This document shows positions 43,996 to 52,972 of a DNA stretch of 64,000 bases, one piece after another; the first letter of the stretch is position 1, and each line of letters starts with the position of its first letter. Source of the stretch: Sphingomonas sp. (GTDB lineage: Bacteria > Pseudomonadota > Alphaproteobacteria > Sphingomonadales > Sphingomonadaceae). The position numbers and the translations under genes are program-made. Below the pieces are notes generated by a model that worked only from the letters and a program-made list of their open reading frames with translations, was not told where the DNA came from and did no database searches. The DNA lies in the NCBI RefSeq assembly GCF_004799495.1, contig NZ_SSMY01000012.1:113344-177343 (forward strand), given 5' to 3'.

Positions 43996-44742
43996 TCAAC
44001 GCGGCAACGCGTCGAACGCTTTCTTCAAATCGTAGATCGCCTTCAGCTTCGGCCCGTACACCACGCCGCCGCCCGCACCGTTGTAACCGTCGCCGAACTT
44101 CACCCAGTCGTGCGCCTTGATTTCGTCGGCCAGCCCCGCCGAGCGGCAAAAGTCGAAGAACCCCAGCACTTGCCAGCGCAAGCCGCGCGCGAACGCGTTG
44201 ACCAGGTCGAACGCCGAGGCATAGCCGATCAGCGGATGGTTGAACCCCATCACCTGAGTCCCGCCCCAGCTCGCCGACTGCGCGGCAAGCTCGACCCCCG
44301 ACAGCGTGCGCGCGAAGTGATAGGCGTCGTATTCCTTCGCCTGATCGCCGTGGAAGCTCGCCCAGGCGTCGGTGGGCTTGGCGCGCCATTTGTGGTTTTC
44401 CCAGCGCCTGCCATCGGCGCCGTGCCCCCCGAACACGAAATGCGCGTCGAAGGTCACACTATGGTCACACCCCCAGCGATCCCAGAACACGTGATTCTCG
44501 AACCGCATCACCGGTTTGCCCGGCGTGAACGCCCGCCCGCCGCTCTCCACCATCCACACCGCGAGCGCCGCGAGCGTTTCGATCCCCGTCACCGCGGACA
44601 GCCGGTCGACCAGTCCGCCGATCGTATTGTACGTGCGCACGACGCTCCCCAATGTCGTGCCGGCGGGTGGCAGGGTCTTGACCGGTTTCGTCGGCGCCAG
44701 CGCAGCGGCCTTCAGCGTCGCATCGTCCTTGTAGAATGCCAT
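43996..44742 (-). CDS. N-acetylmuramidase-type peptidoglycan hydrolase
   Basis: This 248-residue protein resembles the N-acetylmuramidase/DUF3380 domain found in phage endolysins: VWMVESGGRAFTPGKPVMRFENHVFW, the FHGDQAKEYDAYHFARTL segment, SWGGTQVMGFNHPLIGYAS and FGDGYNGAG. The glutamate in MVESGG or FENH is a likely catalytic residue. There is no signal peptide or holin partner, so export would need another route; it may be a captured phage enzyme. A strong GGAGGGGG site precedes ATG 44742, 20 bases after the glutathione transferase stop. Confidence 0.8.
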   Translation of the reverse strand: MAFYKDDATLKAAALAPTKPVKTLPPAGTTLGSVVRTYNTIGGLVDRLSAVTGIETLAALAVWMVESGGRAFTPGKPVMRFENHVFWDRWGCDHSVTFDAHFVFGGHGADGRRWENHKWRAKPTDAWASFHGDQAKEYDAYHFARTLSGVELAAQSASWGGTQVMGFNHPLIGYASAFDLVNAFARGLRWQVLGFFDFCRSAGLADEIKAHDWVKFGDGYNGAGGGVVYGPKLKAIYDLKKAFDALPR

Positions 44743-44762
44743 GCCCCCTCCATTGGCGCCGC

Positions 44763-45386
44763 TCAGGCGATCTGGTTGGTCTCCACCAGCGCATCGTCGA
44801 GCTCGTTGGCGCGCTTCAGGGCCTCGCGCATTTGCAGCCGTTCGCCATAGGCGACGAAGGCGTCCCGCTTCGGCATTGTCCCGAACATCGTGCCCCACAT
44901 CACCTGGCTGCCGACATAGACGTCGGCCATCGTGAATTTCTCGCCGCAGATGTACGGCCCCTTCGCCACCGCGCCCTCGAGCACGTCGATCGCGGCGTCG
45001 AAATTGCCATAGCCGAACATCCGGCCCTGTTCGGGCTTGGGCAAGAACCCAGCCGCCTGGTTGGTCACCGCCTGTTCGACCGGCCCCGCGGCGAAGAACA
45101 GCCAGCGGTAATAGTCCGCCCGGTCGTCGAGCGCGGGCGCGAGCCCCTTGTCCGCGAACGCATCGCCCAAATACGCGCAGATCGCGGCGCATTCGGTCAC
45201 GACCTTGCCCTTGTGAGCAATCGCCGGGACCTTGCCCATCGGGTTGACCGCGAGATAGTCGGGCGACTTCATGCTGTCGGCGTAGGCCATCACGCGAACC
45301 TCATAGTCCGCACCGACTTCCTCGAGCGCCCAGCGCGCGATCCGGCCGCGCGATTGCGGATTGGTGTACAGAATCAGCTCGCTCAT
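44763..45386 (-). CDS. glutathione S-transferase family protein
   Basis: This 207-residue protein has a thioredoxin-like N-terminal half (LILYTNPQSRGRIARWALEE; NPMGKVPAI; VTECAAICAYLGD) and a helical C-terminal half. The N-terminal catalytic position has N/S (TNPQSRGR). It conjugates or reduces small electrophiles with glutathione; the true substrate is unknown. A second GST lies at 50423. Confidence 0.88.
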   Translation of the reverse strand: MSELILYTNPQSRGRIARWALEEVGADYEVRVMAYADSMKSPDYLAVNPMGKVPAIAHKGKVVTECAAICAYLGDAFADKGLAPALDDRADYYRWLFFAAGPVEQAVTNQAAGFLPKPEQGRMFGYGNFDAAIDVLEGAVAKGPYICGEKFTMADVYVGSQVMWGTMFGTMPKRDAFVAYGERLQMREALKRANELDDALVETNQIA

Positions 45387-45467
45387 CGCTCTCTCCGTGA
45401 ACAAATAGGGAACAGACATAATCCAACAATGCAAGCGCGATCAATGCCGCGACCGTAAATTGCTGAC

Positions 45468-46340
45468 TCAGAGCGCCTTTTCGAACAGCGCGAGCATCCG
45501 GCCCCACGCCTTCTCGGCCTGCGCGGCGTTGTAGACCTTGCTGTCGGGCGGGCACCAGCCGTGCATCGTGCCGGTATAGACCTCGATCTCGGCGGGCAGC
45601 TTGGCGGCGGCGAACGCGGCCTTGAGCGTATCCTTGTCGGTTGGACTGCGCGCGTCGTCGTTCGCGGCGATCGCGATCAGACACGATGCCTTCATCTTGG
45701 GGATCAGCAGGTGCGGGCTGTCGGGCTTGTCGCTGACGAGCCCGCCGCCGTGGAAAGTCGCCCCCGCCTTGATCCGCCCGCGACGCACCGCGGCGGTGCG
45801 GAACACCATCGGGCCGCCCATGCAATAGCCGGTGGTCGCCATGCCGCGCTTGGTGTCGACCTCCTTCTGCGTATCGATGAAGGTCGTGAAGGCGAGCGCG
45901 TCGGCGAACTCGGTGTCGACGGTCAGCAGCTTGGTCCACGGCATGATCCGCGCACGCACCTCGGGCTGGTCGAACGATTCGCCGGTGGCGAGGAACGGCG
46001 CCTTGGTCGAGCGGTAGAACTGGTTGACCACCAGCACCGCATAGCCCGACTGCGCGAGCCGGTCGGCCATCTGGCGGAACGCGGGGCGCAGTCCCATGAT
46101 GTCGGGCCAGATCAGCACGCCGGGATGCTTGCCGCTGATCGGCGCGGTGAAATAGGCGTCGCAGGTGCCGTCGGGGGTCTTGATCGAAACGTCGCGTCCC
46201 TTGATCGCCGCGGCATTGGCTGGGACGGGGAGCATCGCCATCAGCCCGGCGACTCCCGCGAGCGCCCCGAACTGCCGCCGCGAGGGATGCACACTGGCGA
46301 GGAACTGCTCGTTTTCGGTCGCGGTATGGTCGTCGCACAT
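45468..46340 (-). CDS. dienelactone hydrolase family protein with Tat signal
   Basis: This 290-residue alpha/beta-hydrolase has a twin-arginine-type leader (SRRQFGALAGVAGLMAMLPVPANA, residues 20-43), so it is probably exported folded. The DLH-type nucleophile is the cysteine in TTGYCMGGPM; the acid lies near ANDDARSP and the histidine in GTMHGWCPP. The cargo ester is unknown. It is shorter than some because the family's N-terminal lid is trimmed. Confidence 0.87.
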   Translation of the reverse strand: MCDDHTATENEQFLASVHPSRRQFGALAGVAGLMAMLPVPANAAAIKGRDVSIKTPDGTCDAYFTAPISGKHPGVLIWPDIMGLRPAFRQMADRLAQSGYAVLVVNQFYRSTKAPFLATGESFDQPEVRARIMPWTKLLTVDTEFADALAFTTFIDTQKEVDTKRGMATTGYCMGGPMVFRTAAVRRGRIKAGATFHGGGLVSDKPDSPHLLIPKMKASCLIAIAANDDARSPTDKDTLKAAFAAAKLPAEIEVYTGTMHGWCPPDSKVYNAAQAEKAWGRMLALFEKAL

Positions 46341-46470
46341 CGTGTCTCTCCTGAGTCGCCCCCGACGGCTGCGAGACTAAGGGCGATTGCGCTCGGGGAA
46401 AAGCGAGCGTGCGTGGCCGGCCATTGTCTACCCAGTGGCGGACATTCATTCCTGACCGCATCATGCATCA

Positions 46471-47001
46471 ATGAATGAAACCCCAAGCGCTTGCTGTTGC
46501 GCATCCCTTCCTGACTTGGCCGCAGTACCAATGGGCGGCGATGGTCTCGACGAGCGAGTGTTCGCGACCATCGATAACGTTGTCGATCATGGCGGAGACG
46601 CTTGGTGGCTACACCTTTCGCAATGCCGCACCTGCGGCCAGCATTGGATGATTGCTCAAGAAGAACGGATTTTCGATGAGCACTTCATGCGGCGATTGAC
46701 TGTCGATGAGGCTAGGCGCATCTCCATCGATGCCAACTGGCCGGTCGAGTTTCTTAGCTACGAGCGCGTGCTCAAAACAGGGCACGCCTTGCGCGTTCGA
46801 CCTTGCATCTTCTTAGAGCGACTATCTCCATCGCTGGTATGGACTGCGGAAGATCTGCGTAGGGAACGGCCCGACATCTCAGTGGAGGAGATCGCGCTTC
46901 TACTTGGCGTCACCGCAACGCAAGCGAAGCGGCTGTTGGCAGCAGCTTCTTCGGGGCAGGGTTCGTGGTGGCAGCGGACGCGCCACCTTCTGGGCTTGTA
47001 G
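46471..47001 (+). CDS. zinc-ribbon-like protein of unknown function
   Basis: This 176-residue protein has a Cys-rich N-terminus (SACCCASLP) and a single LSQCRTCGQHWMI knuckle (CxxC), then a helical C-terminal region (SVEEIALLLGVTATQAKRLLAAA) resembling a small HTH. Base composition is more A/T-rich than its neighbours and codon choice is less biased. There is no clear ribosome site, so the start is uncertain. It is divergent from the dienelactone hydrolase. Confidence 0.6.
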   Translation: MNETPSACCCASLPDLAAVPMGGDGLDERVFATIDNVVDHGGDAWWLHLSQCRTCGQHWMIAQEERIFDEHFMRRLTVDEARRISIDANWPVEFLSYERVLKTGHALRVRPCIFLERLSPSLVWTAEDLRRERPDISVEEIALLLGVTATQAKRLLAAASSGQGSWWQRTRHLLGL

Positions 47002-47052
47002 CGTTCCTTGGCGAAGCAGAGAAATCTGCTTTCCACCTTCAGCAGACAATCC

Positions 47053-48147
47053 CTAGACCCCGCGCCACCGCCATACCCCATCGTCGCCCGTCTCGCGCAC
47101 CGCGCGGCCTTCGATTTCCAGCCGGCGCAGGTGCGCCATCGCCTCGCCGGTCGCCATGCCGAGCATGTCCTGCCCGATCGCGCGGCGGAACAGGCGGCCG
47201 AAGCAATCGACCACGCGGCGCGGCTCGACCCGCACGAACGCTTCGAGCTCGTTCAGCCGCTCGCGATGCTCGCGGTCCATCGCGTCGAGCCGCGTATGCA
47301 GCCCGGTGAACGGGTCGCCATGCCCGGGCAGCGTCAGCACGTCCGCCGGTACTTCGCGCTTCAATTTGGCGATCGAGGCGAACCATTCGCCGAGCGCGTC
47401 GGCCTGCGGCTCGGTGATCCCGACCGACACGTTGGGGCTGATCCGCGGCAGCACTTGGTCGCCCGCGATGAACACCCCGTTCGCTTCGTCGAGCAGACAG
47501 GCATGTTCCGGGCTGTGCCCCGCGCCGACGATCACGCGCCACTCGCGCCCGCCGATCCGGATCGCCTCGCCGTCCACCATCCGGCGGTACGACATCGGCA
47601 TCGGCCGCACGATCCGCCCGAAATTGGCCCAGCCGTGCTGCGCGGCGATGTCGATCTGCTCCGCCGACCAGCCTGCGGCGTGGCGGTAATCGCTCACCTC
47701 GCGCGGAGTCTCCGGCCGCGCGTCGGCGACGAGCATCTGCGCGGTCAGCCACTCGCCGCGCGTCATCCACAGCGGCGCGGCGTGATGATCGCACATCCAG
47801 CCGGCGAGCCCGATATGGTCGGGGTGGAAATGCGTACCGATCATCCGCGTGACGCGGACGCTGGCCATCGGTCCCTTGAACACCGATTTCCACGCCTCGC
47901 GCGTTTCGGTCCGGTTCATGCCCGCGTCGACCAAGGCGATGCCGTCGCCATCGTCGACCAGCCAGCAATTGACGTGCTTGAGTGGCCCAGGGACCTTGAG
48001 GCGTACCCAGCGCACCCCCGGCGCGACCGTCATCGCGTCGCCCTCGGCGGGTTCGGCGCCACCGAACGGGTAGGTCAGCCCCTTATGGCTGGTCGGCACG
48101 AAACTTTCGTCGGCAACGAACGCGGCATCGGGGGTGCGAGCAACCAT
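47053..48147 (-). CDS. metallo-beta-lactamase-fold hydrolase
   Basis: This 364-residue protein has the MBL motifs THFHPDHIGLAG, GAGHSPEHACLLDEANGVFIAGDQVLP and LTLPGHGDP, giving the usual His/Asp metal ligands. A C-terminal ~90-residue tail (RLNELEAFVRVEPRRVVDCFGRLF ... HLRRLEIEGRAVRET) is the BLACT/winged-helix cap of LACTB2-like enzymes. Such proteins cleave esters, lactones, thioesters or RNA; the substrate is open. ATG 48147 begins at MVARTPDAAF. Confidence 0.87.
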   Translation of the reverse strand: MVARTPDAAFVADESFVPTSHKGLTYPFGGAEPAEGDAMTVAPGVRWVRLKVPGPLKHVNCWLVDDGDGIALVDAGMNRTETREAWKSVFKGPMASVRVTRMIGTHFHPDHIGLAGWMCDHHAAPLWMTRGEWLTAQMLVADARPETPREVSDYRHAAGWSAEQIDIAAQHGWANFGRIVRPMPMSYRRMVDGEAIRIGGREWRVIVGAGHSPEHACLLDEANGVFIAGDQVLPRISPNVSVGITEPQADALGEWFASIAKLKREVPADVLTLPGHGDPFTGLHTRLDAMDREHRERLNELEAFVRVEPRRVVDCFGRLFRRAIGQDMLGMATGEAMAHLRRLEIEGRAVRETGDDGVWRWRGV

Positions 48148-48205
48148 CGGGTTTCGACTAGCAACGGAATTGCCGAGCGGCAATCGGAGCTGGTAGAGGA
48201 CGGAT

Positions 48206-48352
48206 ATGGAACCCGCTCCGGTCAAGAATTCGATGCTGAAGAATATCGGCATGGCGATCCTGCTGACGCCGTTCGGGATCGGGTTCATCATCGCCGCATG
48301 CCTGTCGGGCGGACCGAAGGAAGTCTACAAGGCGCTGTGCGAGCGGGACTGA
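48206..48352 (+). CDS. 48-residue single-helix membrane peptide
   Basis: An ATG behind AGAGGA at 48206 opens a 48-residue frame, MEPAPVKNSM..., with one hydrophobic segment (IGMAILLTPFGIGFIIAAC) and a charged tail ending CERD. Codon use has the C/G-ending third positions typical of the region. It is divergent from the MBL-fold gene and followed by an uncharacterised spacer. No known family. Confidence 0.5.
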   Translation: MEPAPVKNSMLKNIGMAILLTPFGIGFIIAACLSGGPKEVYKALCERD

Positions 48353-48528
48353 GCGATTATGCTCGCAATGTTGGATTTGGCCTGACAGCCTGTCGCCGCT
48401 CTTTCTCATCGTGAGCCGGCGACGATATGTCGCTCCCCGCCGGCCGCCAAGGCATGCCGATGCAGCCCCGTGGTCAGTGCGAACATTGGGAACATTCGCT
48501 TGGCTGGGGACGCAGCCGCGCCTTTGCC

Positions 48529-49212
48529 TTAGTTCTTGAACAGCGTCTCCGCCGTATGCTCCACAGGCGCTGTTTCGCCCTCGCCCGCCGCCAGCGCTTC
48601 GGCATCGCGCGCGGCCTGGTCGCGCTGGCCGCGCAGTTCGGCGATCAGCGCCTCGCGGTCGCCTTCCAGCCGGGTGTCGACCGGCGCTTCGAGACCCGCC
48701 GCCTTCGCCGCCTTCGCCACCGCCGCATCGAGTTCGCGCTGCGTCGTCAGGCCCAGCGTCACCGGGTCTTTCGGGGTGATGTTGGCGATGTTCCAGTGGC
48801 TGCGGTCGCGGATCGCCGCGATCGTCGTCCGCGTCGTGCCGATCAGCGTCGAGATCGCGCCGTCGGTGATCTCCGGATGATTGCGGATGATCCAGGCGAT
48901 GCCGTCGGGCTTGTCCTGACGCTTGCTGACCGGCGTGTAGCGCGGCCCCTTGGTGCGGCGTACCTGCTCCGGCCCCTTGAGCATCTGGAGCACGTGGTTG
49001 GGATCGGCCTGGCCCTTTTCGATCTCCTCCTGCGTCAGCTCGTGCGCGCGCACCGGGTCGCGCCCGGTCAGCTTGGTCGCGGCGGTATCGTCGGCGATCG
49101 CGTTCACTTCGAGGATGTGCAGCCCGCAGAACTCGGCGATCTGGTCGAACGAGAGCGAGGTGTTGTCGACCAGCCAGGAAGCGGTCGCGTGCGGCATGAG
49201 CGGCTGGGCCAC
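48529..49212 (-). CDS. trcR: cell-cycle regulator TrcR (DUF1013)
   Basis: This 227-residue protein matches the DUF1013/TrcR family of alphaproteobacteria: PLMPHATASWLVDNTSLSFDQIAEFCGLHILEVNAIADD, then HPEITDGAISTLIGTTRTTIAAIRDRSHWN, a paired HTH-like arrangement. TrcR acts in cell-cycle transcription in Caulobacter. The last ~60 residues form an Ala/Glu coiled coil. GTG 49212 with GGAG eight bases ahead gives the conserved N-terminus; an ATG six codons on would cut into it. Confidence 0.88.
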   Translation of the reverse strand: MAQPLMPHATASWLVDNTSLSFDQIAEFCGLHILEVNAIADDTAATKLTGRDPVRAHELTQEEIEKGQADPNHVLQMLKGPEQVRRTKGPRYTPVSKRQDKPDGIAWIIRNHPEITDGAISTLIGTTRTTIAAIRDRSHWNIANITPKDPVTLGLTTQRELDAAVAKAAKAAGLEAPVDTRLEGDREALIAELRGQRDQAARDAEALAAGEGETAPVEHTAETLFKN

Positions 49213-49227
49213 GAAATTTCTCCGTCG

Positions 49228-49260
49228 GAAATAAATAGGGCCGCCCCTCGCGGAGCGGCC
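49228..49260 (-). terminator. likely terminator of the glycosyltransferase gene
   Basis: On the minus strand GGCCGCTCCGCGAGGGGCGGCC folds on itself and is followed by CTATTTATTT. It lies 47 bases past the glycosyltransferase stop and just before the trcR start. Confidence 0.55.
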
Positions 49261-49306
49261 GTGTCGTGGAAGGGGACTTAATGCGGAAGGTCGCCTAGGG
49301 CAAGCG

Positions 49307-50389
49307 TTACGCGGCGACCGCCTCTTCCGTGATCGGGACCAGCGCCTGGAGGAATTGGCCTGCGCTGGCCGCCCAGGTGAAGCTCTGGCCATAAGCGGCG
49401 CACGCGGCGCGGTCGCGGGTCAGCGCCTCGGCGATGGCGGTGTCGAGGTCGTCGGCCATCCCGGCCACGTCGGGCGTCAGGACGTCGATTGGGCCGGTAA
49501 CGGGATAGGCCGCAACCGGGGTGCCGGCGGCCAGCGCCTCGATCATCACCAGCCCGAACGTGTCGGTGCGGCTGGGAAAGACGAACACATCGGCAGCGGC
49601 ATAGGCGGCGGCGAGGTCGGGCCCGAATTTGGGACCGAGGAAATGGACGTTCGGGAATTTCGCCTTCAGCCCGGCGAGCGCAGGGCCGTCGCCGACCACC
49701 ATCTTGCTCCCAAGGTGCGTCGCGGTCAGGAACGCCTCGATATTCTTCTCGACCGCGACGCGGCCGACATAGAGCATCACCGGCCCCGGCAGCGCGCGGA
49801 TCGCGGGATCGGGCGCGGCCCCCGCGAAAGTCGCGAGATCGACTCCCCGGCCCCAGTGCCGCAGCTTGGTCAGCCCGTGCGCCCGGAGCGTCTCGGCAAT
49901 CGACGGCGTCGCGGCCATGATCGCCTGCGCGGGCCCGTGGAACCACTTGATGTAGCGCCACACCCACTCCGGGTTCACGCCGGTGCGCGCCGCGACATAG
50001 TCGGGGAATTGCGTGTGGTACGCTGTGGTGAAAGGAAAATCGCGCTGCAAACACCAGCGCCGCGCGGCCAGGCACACCGGTCCTTCGGTCGCGAGATGGA
50101 CCGCTTGCGGGCTGAACGCCTCGAGCATCTCGCCGACCTTGCCGGTCGAGGCGAAGGCGAGGCGGATCTCGGGATAGGTCGGGCACGGCACCGACCGGAA
50201 CAGGTCGGGCGAGATGACCAGCACGTCGTGCCCCATCTTCTTCAGCTCGGCGCGGGTCGATTGCAGCGTACGGACGACGCCGTTGACTTGCGGCAGCCAC
50301 GCATCGGTGACAATCGCGATGCGGACTCGGTCGAGCTCGCTCGCGTCGCGCAGCGGCCGAGCGCTGGTCGTCTTGCGGCGTCGCCTCAT
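49307..50389 (-). CDS. family 4 glycosyltransferase
   Basis: This 360-residue GT-B enzyme moves a sugar from a nucleotide donor. The N-terminal domain has IVTDAWLPQVNGVVRTL, and the C-terminal donor domain has LPGPVMLYVGRVAVEKNIEAFL, the DGPALAGLKAKF segment and the conserved PSRTDTFGLVMIEALAAGTPVAAYPVTGP (E-x7-E type). The pattern is that of mannosyl- or diacylglycerol-sugar transferases such as MgtA. It may glycosylate a glycolipid, plausible for sphingolipid-bearing cells, but this is inference. The first ~20 residues are Arg-rich and may not be conserved. Confidence 0.87.
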   Translation of the reverse strand: MRRRRKTTSARPLRDASELDRVRIAIVTDAWLPQVNGVVRTLQSTRAELKKMGHDVLVISPDLFRSVPCPTYPEIRLAFASTGKVGEMLEAFSPQAVHLATEGPVCLAARRWCLQRDFPFTTAYHTQFPDYVAARTGVNPEWVWRYIKWFHGPAQAIMAATPSIAETLRAHGLTKLRHWGRGVDLATFAGAAPDPAIRALPGPVMLYVGRVAVEKNIEAFLTATHLGSKMVVGDGPALAGLKAKFPNVHFLGPKFGPDLAAAYAAADVFVFPSRTDTFGLVMIEALAAGTPVAAYPVTGPIDVLTPDVAGMADDLDTAIAEALTRDRAACAAYGQSFTWAASAGQFLQALVPITEEAVAA

Positions 50390-50422
50390 AACGCTCGGTA
50401 TAGCGCAGCGCGCCGCGCCGCG

Positions 50423-51046
50423 TCAGTCGGTGATCGCGATATGCCCCGGCAGCGCGGCCACGCGCGCCAGCCAGGCTTGCACGTTGGGGTAGCGGTGCAG
50501 CTCGAACCCGCCGCCCTCGGCGACGTGCGTATAGGCATAAAGCGCGATGTCGGCGAGGCTGAAGCGCCCGCCGGCGAAGAACGGGGTCTGCGCGAGATGC
50601 TCGTCCATCAGCGTCAGCGCCGCCTCGCCCGCTTCGTGTTTGGGGCCGAGCTGGACGCGTTGCGCCTCGCTCAAATTGCCCTCGCCCAGCCAGCCGTACC
50701 AGAAACGCAACGTCGCGATATTGGGCTCGTGATTATATTGTTCCCAGAACATCCAGCGCAGCATGTCGGCGCGGTCGAAGCGATCGGTCGGGATCAGGTC
50801 CGACCCGTCTGCGAGATAGAAGCACGCCGCGCTGCTTTCGGGCAGGAAATCGTCGCCGACCTGGAGCACGGGAATGCGGCCGTTGGCGTTGACGCCCGAC
50901 AGAAACGCGGGAGAGCGCGTTTCCCCCGCCATGATGTCATATTCGCGCCGCTCGATCGGAATCCCCAGATGCGCCGCGGTCAGGCGGATCTTGTAGCAAT
51001 TTCCCGACTGGGCGTATTCGTGCAGGATCAGGTTGGCCAATTGCAT
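50423..51046 (-). CDS. glutathione S-transferase family protein
   Basis: This 207-residue protein has a GST N-terminal half (LILHEYAQSGNCYKIRLTAAHL; NANGRIPVLQV; PESSAACFYLADG) and C-terminal helices (GRFSLADIALYAYTHVAE). The catalytic N-terminal residue is probably S12 in the QSGNCYK loop. ATG 51046 follows a GAGGGAGC ribosome site. Substrate unknown; possibly detoxification. Confidence 0.87.
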   Translation of the reverse strand: MQLANLILHEYAQSGNCYKIRLTAAHLGIPIERREYDIMAGETRSPAFLSGVNANGRIPVLQVGDDFLPESSAACFYLADGSDLIPTDRFDRADMLRWMFWEQYNHEPNIATLRFWYGWLGEGNLSEAQRVQLGPKHEAGEAALTLMDEHLAQTPFFAGGRFSLADIALYAYTHVAEGGGFELHRYPNVQAWLARVAALPGHIAITD

Positions 51047-51121
51047 GCTCCCTCGGTCGGCCGATGCCCGGCTCTCGCACCGCCGTCCAATCGAAACCCC
51101 GGCGCCGACGATCAACCCCGC

Positions 51122-51712
51122 TTATAGAATCCCCGATTGCCGACGCTTGATCACGGCGCGGCGCACTTCCAGCACCACGATGCCGACCAGCGCGAGCAGC
51201 GGAATCCAGCCCCACATGTGGTTCCACCAGCGGAAGGTGAAGCCTTCGCCGACCGGTGCCTTCACCTCTTCACGCAGCTTGTGGAGCATATCGTCGTCGA
51301 GCGGGTAGAAGAACATCGTCGAGTCCCCGTCGACGTACAGCGTGTAGCCATAATCCTTCGTCGCGAAGAACGGCATCGACAGCACGACGAATTCCTTGAT
51401 CGAATAACCGAGCCTGGTCGGATTGTTGCGGTACCAATCGCCCACGGACGACGGCTTCGCCCGGTCAGCGAGCCGCGTTAAGGTCAAACGCCGTCCGGTG
51501 GGAAAGCTTGCGGTCCCCTCATAGACATAATCGGTGTAGCGGTCGCGATCGGCCGTCGCCGGAAGGTCGGCGACATGATCGACCCACGGCCGGTAAAGCG
51601 GCAATTGTGGCCGATCCGACAGCCCTTGCGCCGCCAGAAATACCGCGACCAGGATAACCGCCAGAACGATTTGCGGCCACCGCGGCGGCAGCGCGACTTC
51701 TTCTTCCCCCAT
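51122..51712 (-). CDS. two-helix membrane protein
   Basis: This 196-residue protein has a hydrophobic segment near the N-terminus (IVLAVILVAVFLAAQGL, about residues 15-31) and another near the C-terminus (WGWIPLLALVGIVVLEVRR), with a ~120-residue soluble part between that would be on one side of the membrane. Family not recognised. It starts 11 bases after the quinone oxidoreductase stop and is likely co-transcribed. Confidence 0.65.
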   Translation of the reverse strand: MGEEEVALPPRWPQIVLAVILVAVFLAAQGLSDRPQLPLYRPWVDHVADLPATADRDRYTDYVYEGTASFPTGRRLTLTRLADRAKPSSVGDWYRNNPTRLGYSIKEFVVLSMPFFATKDYGYTLYVDGDSTMFFYPLDDDMLHKLREEVKAPVGEGFTFRWWNHMWGWIPLLALVGIVVLEVRRAVIKRRQSGIL

Positions 51713-51723
51713 GATCTCCCACT

Positions 51724-52731
51724 CTACTCCATCGTCAGCACGATCTTGCCGACATGGTCTCCCGCTTCCATCCGCCGGTGCGCTTGCGGAGCGTCGGCCA
51801 GCGGATAGGTGCGGTCGATCACCGGCTTCAATTTCCCTTCCGCGACCAGCGGCCAGACGGTGCGCGCCAGTTCGTCGGCGACCGCGGTCTTGAATGCGAC
51901 CGAGCGCGGGCGGAGCGTCGACCCGGTCAGCGTGAGCCGGCGGCGCATCACTTCGAACACCGGGATCGTCGCCATCGGCCCGCCCTGCACCGCGATCGAC
52001 ACGTGGCGGCCGTCGTCGGCGAGGCACTGCATGTTACGCGCGACATAGTCGCCGCCGACCATGTCGAGCACCACCGCGCAGCCCGCGCCGGCGGTGATCG
52101 CCTTCACCTCGGCGACGAAATCCTGCGCCTTGTAATTGATCGCATGGTCCGCGCCGATCGCGCGCGCCGCGGCACATTTCTCGTCGGAGCCGGCGGTGAC
52201 GATGATCGTCACCCCGAACAGGTTGCACAGTCCGATCGCCATCGCGCCGATGCCCGAGGTGCCGCCGTGAACCAGCACCGTGTCACGCTCCGCCGCGAAG
52301 CCGCGTTCGAACAGATTGGTCCACACGGTGAACAAAGTCTCGGGCATCGCCGCCGCTTCGACCATGGTCAGCGCGTGTGGCACCGGCAGGCACTGGCCGT
52401 ACGGCGCGACCGCGTAATCGGCGTAACCCCCGCCCGCGACCAGCGCGCAGACCGGCTGGCCCACCAGCTCGGCCTCGACACCCTCGCCAATCGCGACGAT
52501 CGTCCCCGCGACTTCCAGCCCGAGGATCGAAGGCGCGCCGGGCGGCGGCGGATACATGCCGGCGCGCTGGAGCAGTTCGGGGCGGTTGATGCCCGCGGCG
52601 GCGACCTTGATCAGTACCTCGCCCTCACCGGGCGTCGGCACGGGCCGCTCGACGATCCGGAGCACGTCGGGGCCGCCTGGCGTCTCTGGGTCGATCGCTC
52701 GCATCGTGATCGGAATCGCCCCGTCGGTCAT
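51724..52731 (-). CDS. NADPH:quinone reductase-type oxidoreductase
   Basis: This 335-residue zinc-free medium-chain dehydrogenase reduces quinones or enones with NADPH. Domains: an N-terminal GroES-like region (GINRPELLQRAGMYPPPPGAPSILGLEVAGTI) and a Rossmann domain with LVHGGTSGIGAMAIGLCNLFG. The AGSDEKCAAARAIGADHAINYKAQDF segment fits NADPH selection. It resembles PIG3/QorA. ATG 52731 precedes MTDGAIPITM. Confidence 0.92.
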   Translation of the reverse strand: MTDGAIPITMRAIDPETPGGPDVLRIVERPVPTPGEGEVLIKVAAAGINRPELLQRAGMYPPPPGAPSILGLEVAGTIVAIGEGVEAELVGQPVCALVAGGGYADYAVAPYGQCLPVPHALTMVEAAAMPETLFTVWTNLFERGFAAERDTVLVHGGTSGIGAMAIGLCNLFGVTIIVTAGSDEKCAAARAIGADHAINYKAQDFVAEVKAITAGAGCAVVLDMVGGDYVARNMQCLADDGRHVSIAVQGGPMATIPVFEVMRRRLTLTGSTLRPRSVAFKTAVADELARTVWPLVAEGKLKPVIDRTYPLADAPQAHRRMEAGDHVGKIVLTME

Positions 52732-52777
52732 CGCATCTTTATTGACACGCGAGTCCGCACGGTCAACGCTGGGCCCC

Positions 52778-52972
52778 ATGGATTCCGACGAGAATCTGCC
52801 GCGGCCCGGCGAACCGCTCGCGCTCCTGGTCAAACAGGATCTCGATCCGCTGTCGGTCGCCGAGCTCGACGCGCGCATCGCCGCGTTGGAGGGCGAGATC
52901 GAGCGAATTAAAAAACATAAACAACGCGCCGTTAACCATCGCGCAATAGCCGACGAATTATTCAAGCGATGA
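52778..52972 (+). CDS. DUF1192 protein
   Basis: This 64-residue protein has the DUF1192 core LSVAELDARIAALEGEIERIKKHK, a short coiled coil, and a charged acidic start. It is a widespread small alphaproteobacterial protein of unknown role. It is divergent from the quinone reductase and stands 140 bases ahead of clpA. Confidence 0.8.
   Translation: MDSDENLPRPGEPLALLVKQDLDPLSVAELDARIAALEGEIERIKKHKQRAVNHRAIADELFKR

Noticed and set aside
48473..48507. GAACATTGGGAAC as a LexA site
   Set aside because: The spacing between the two GAAC halves is five, not the seven of the alphaproteobacterial LexA box, and there is no SOS gene beside it.
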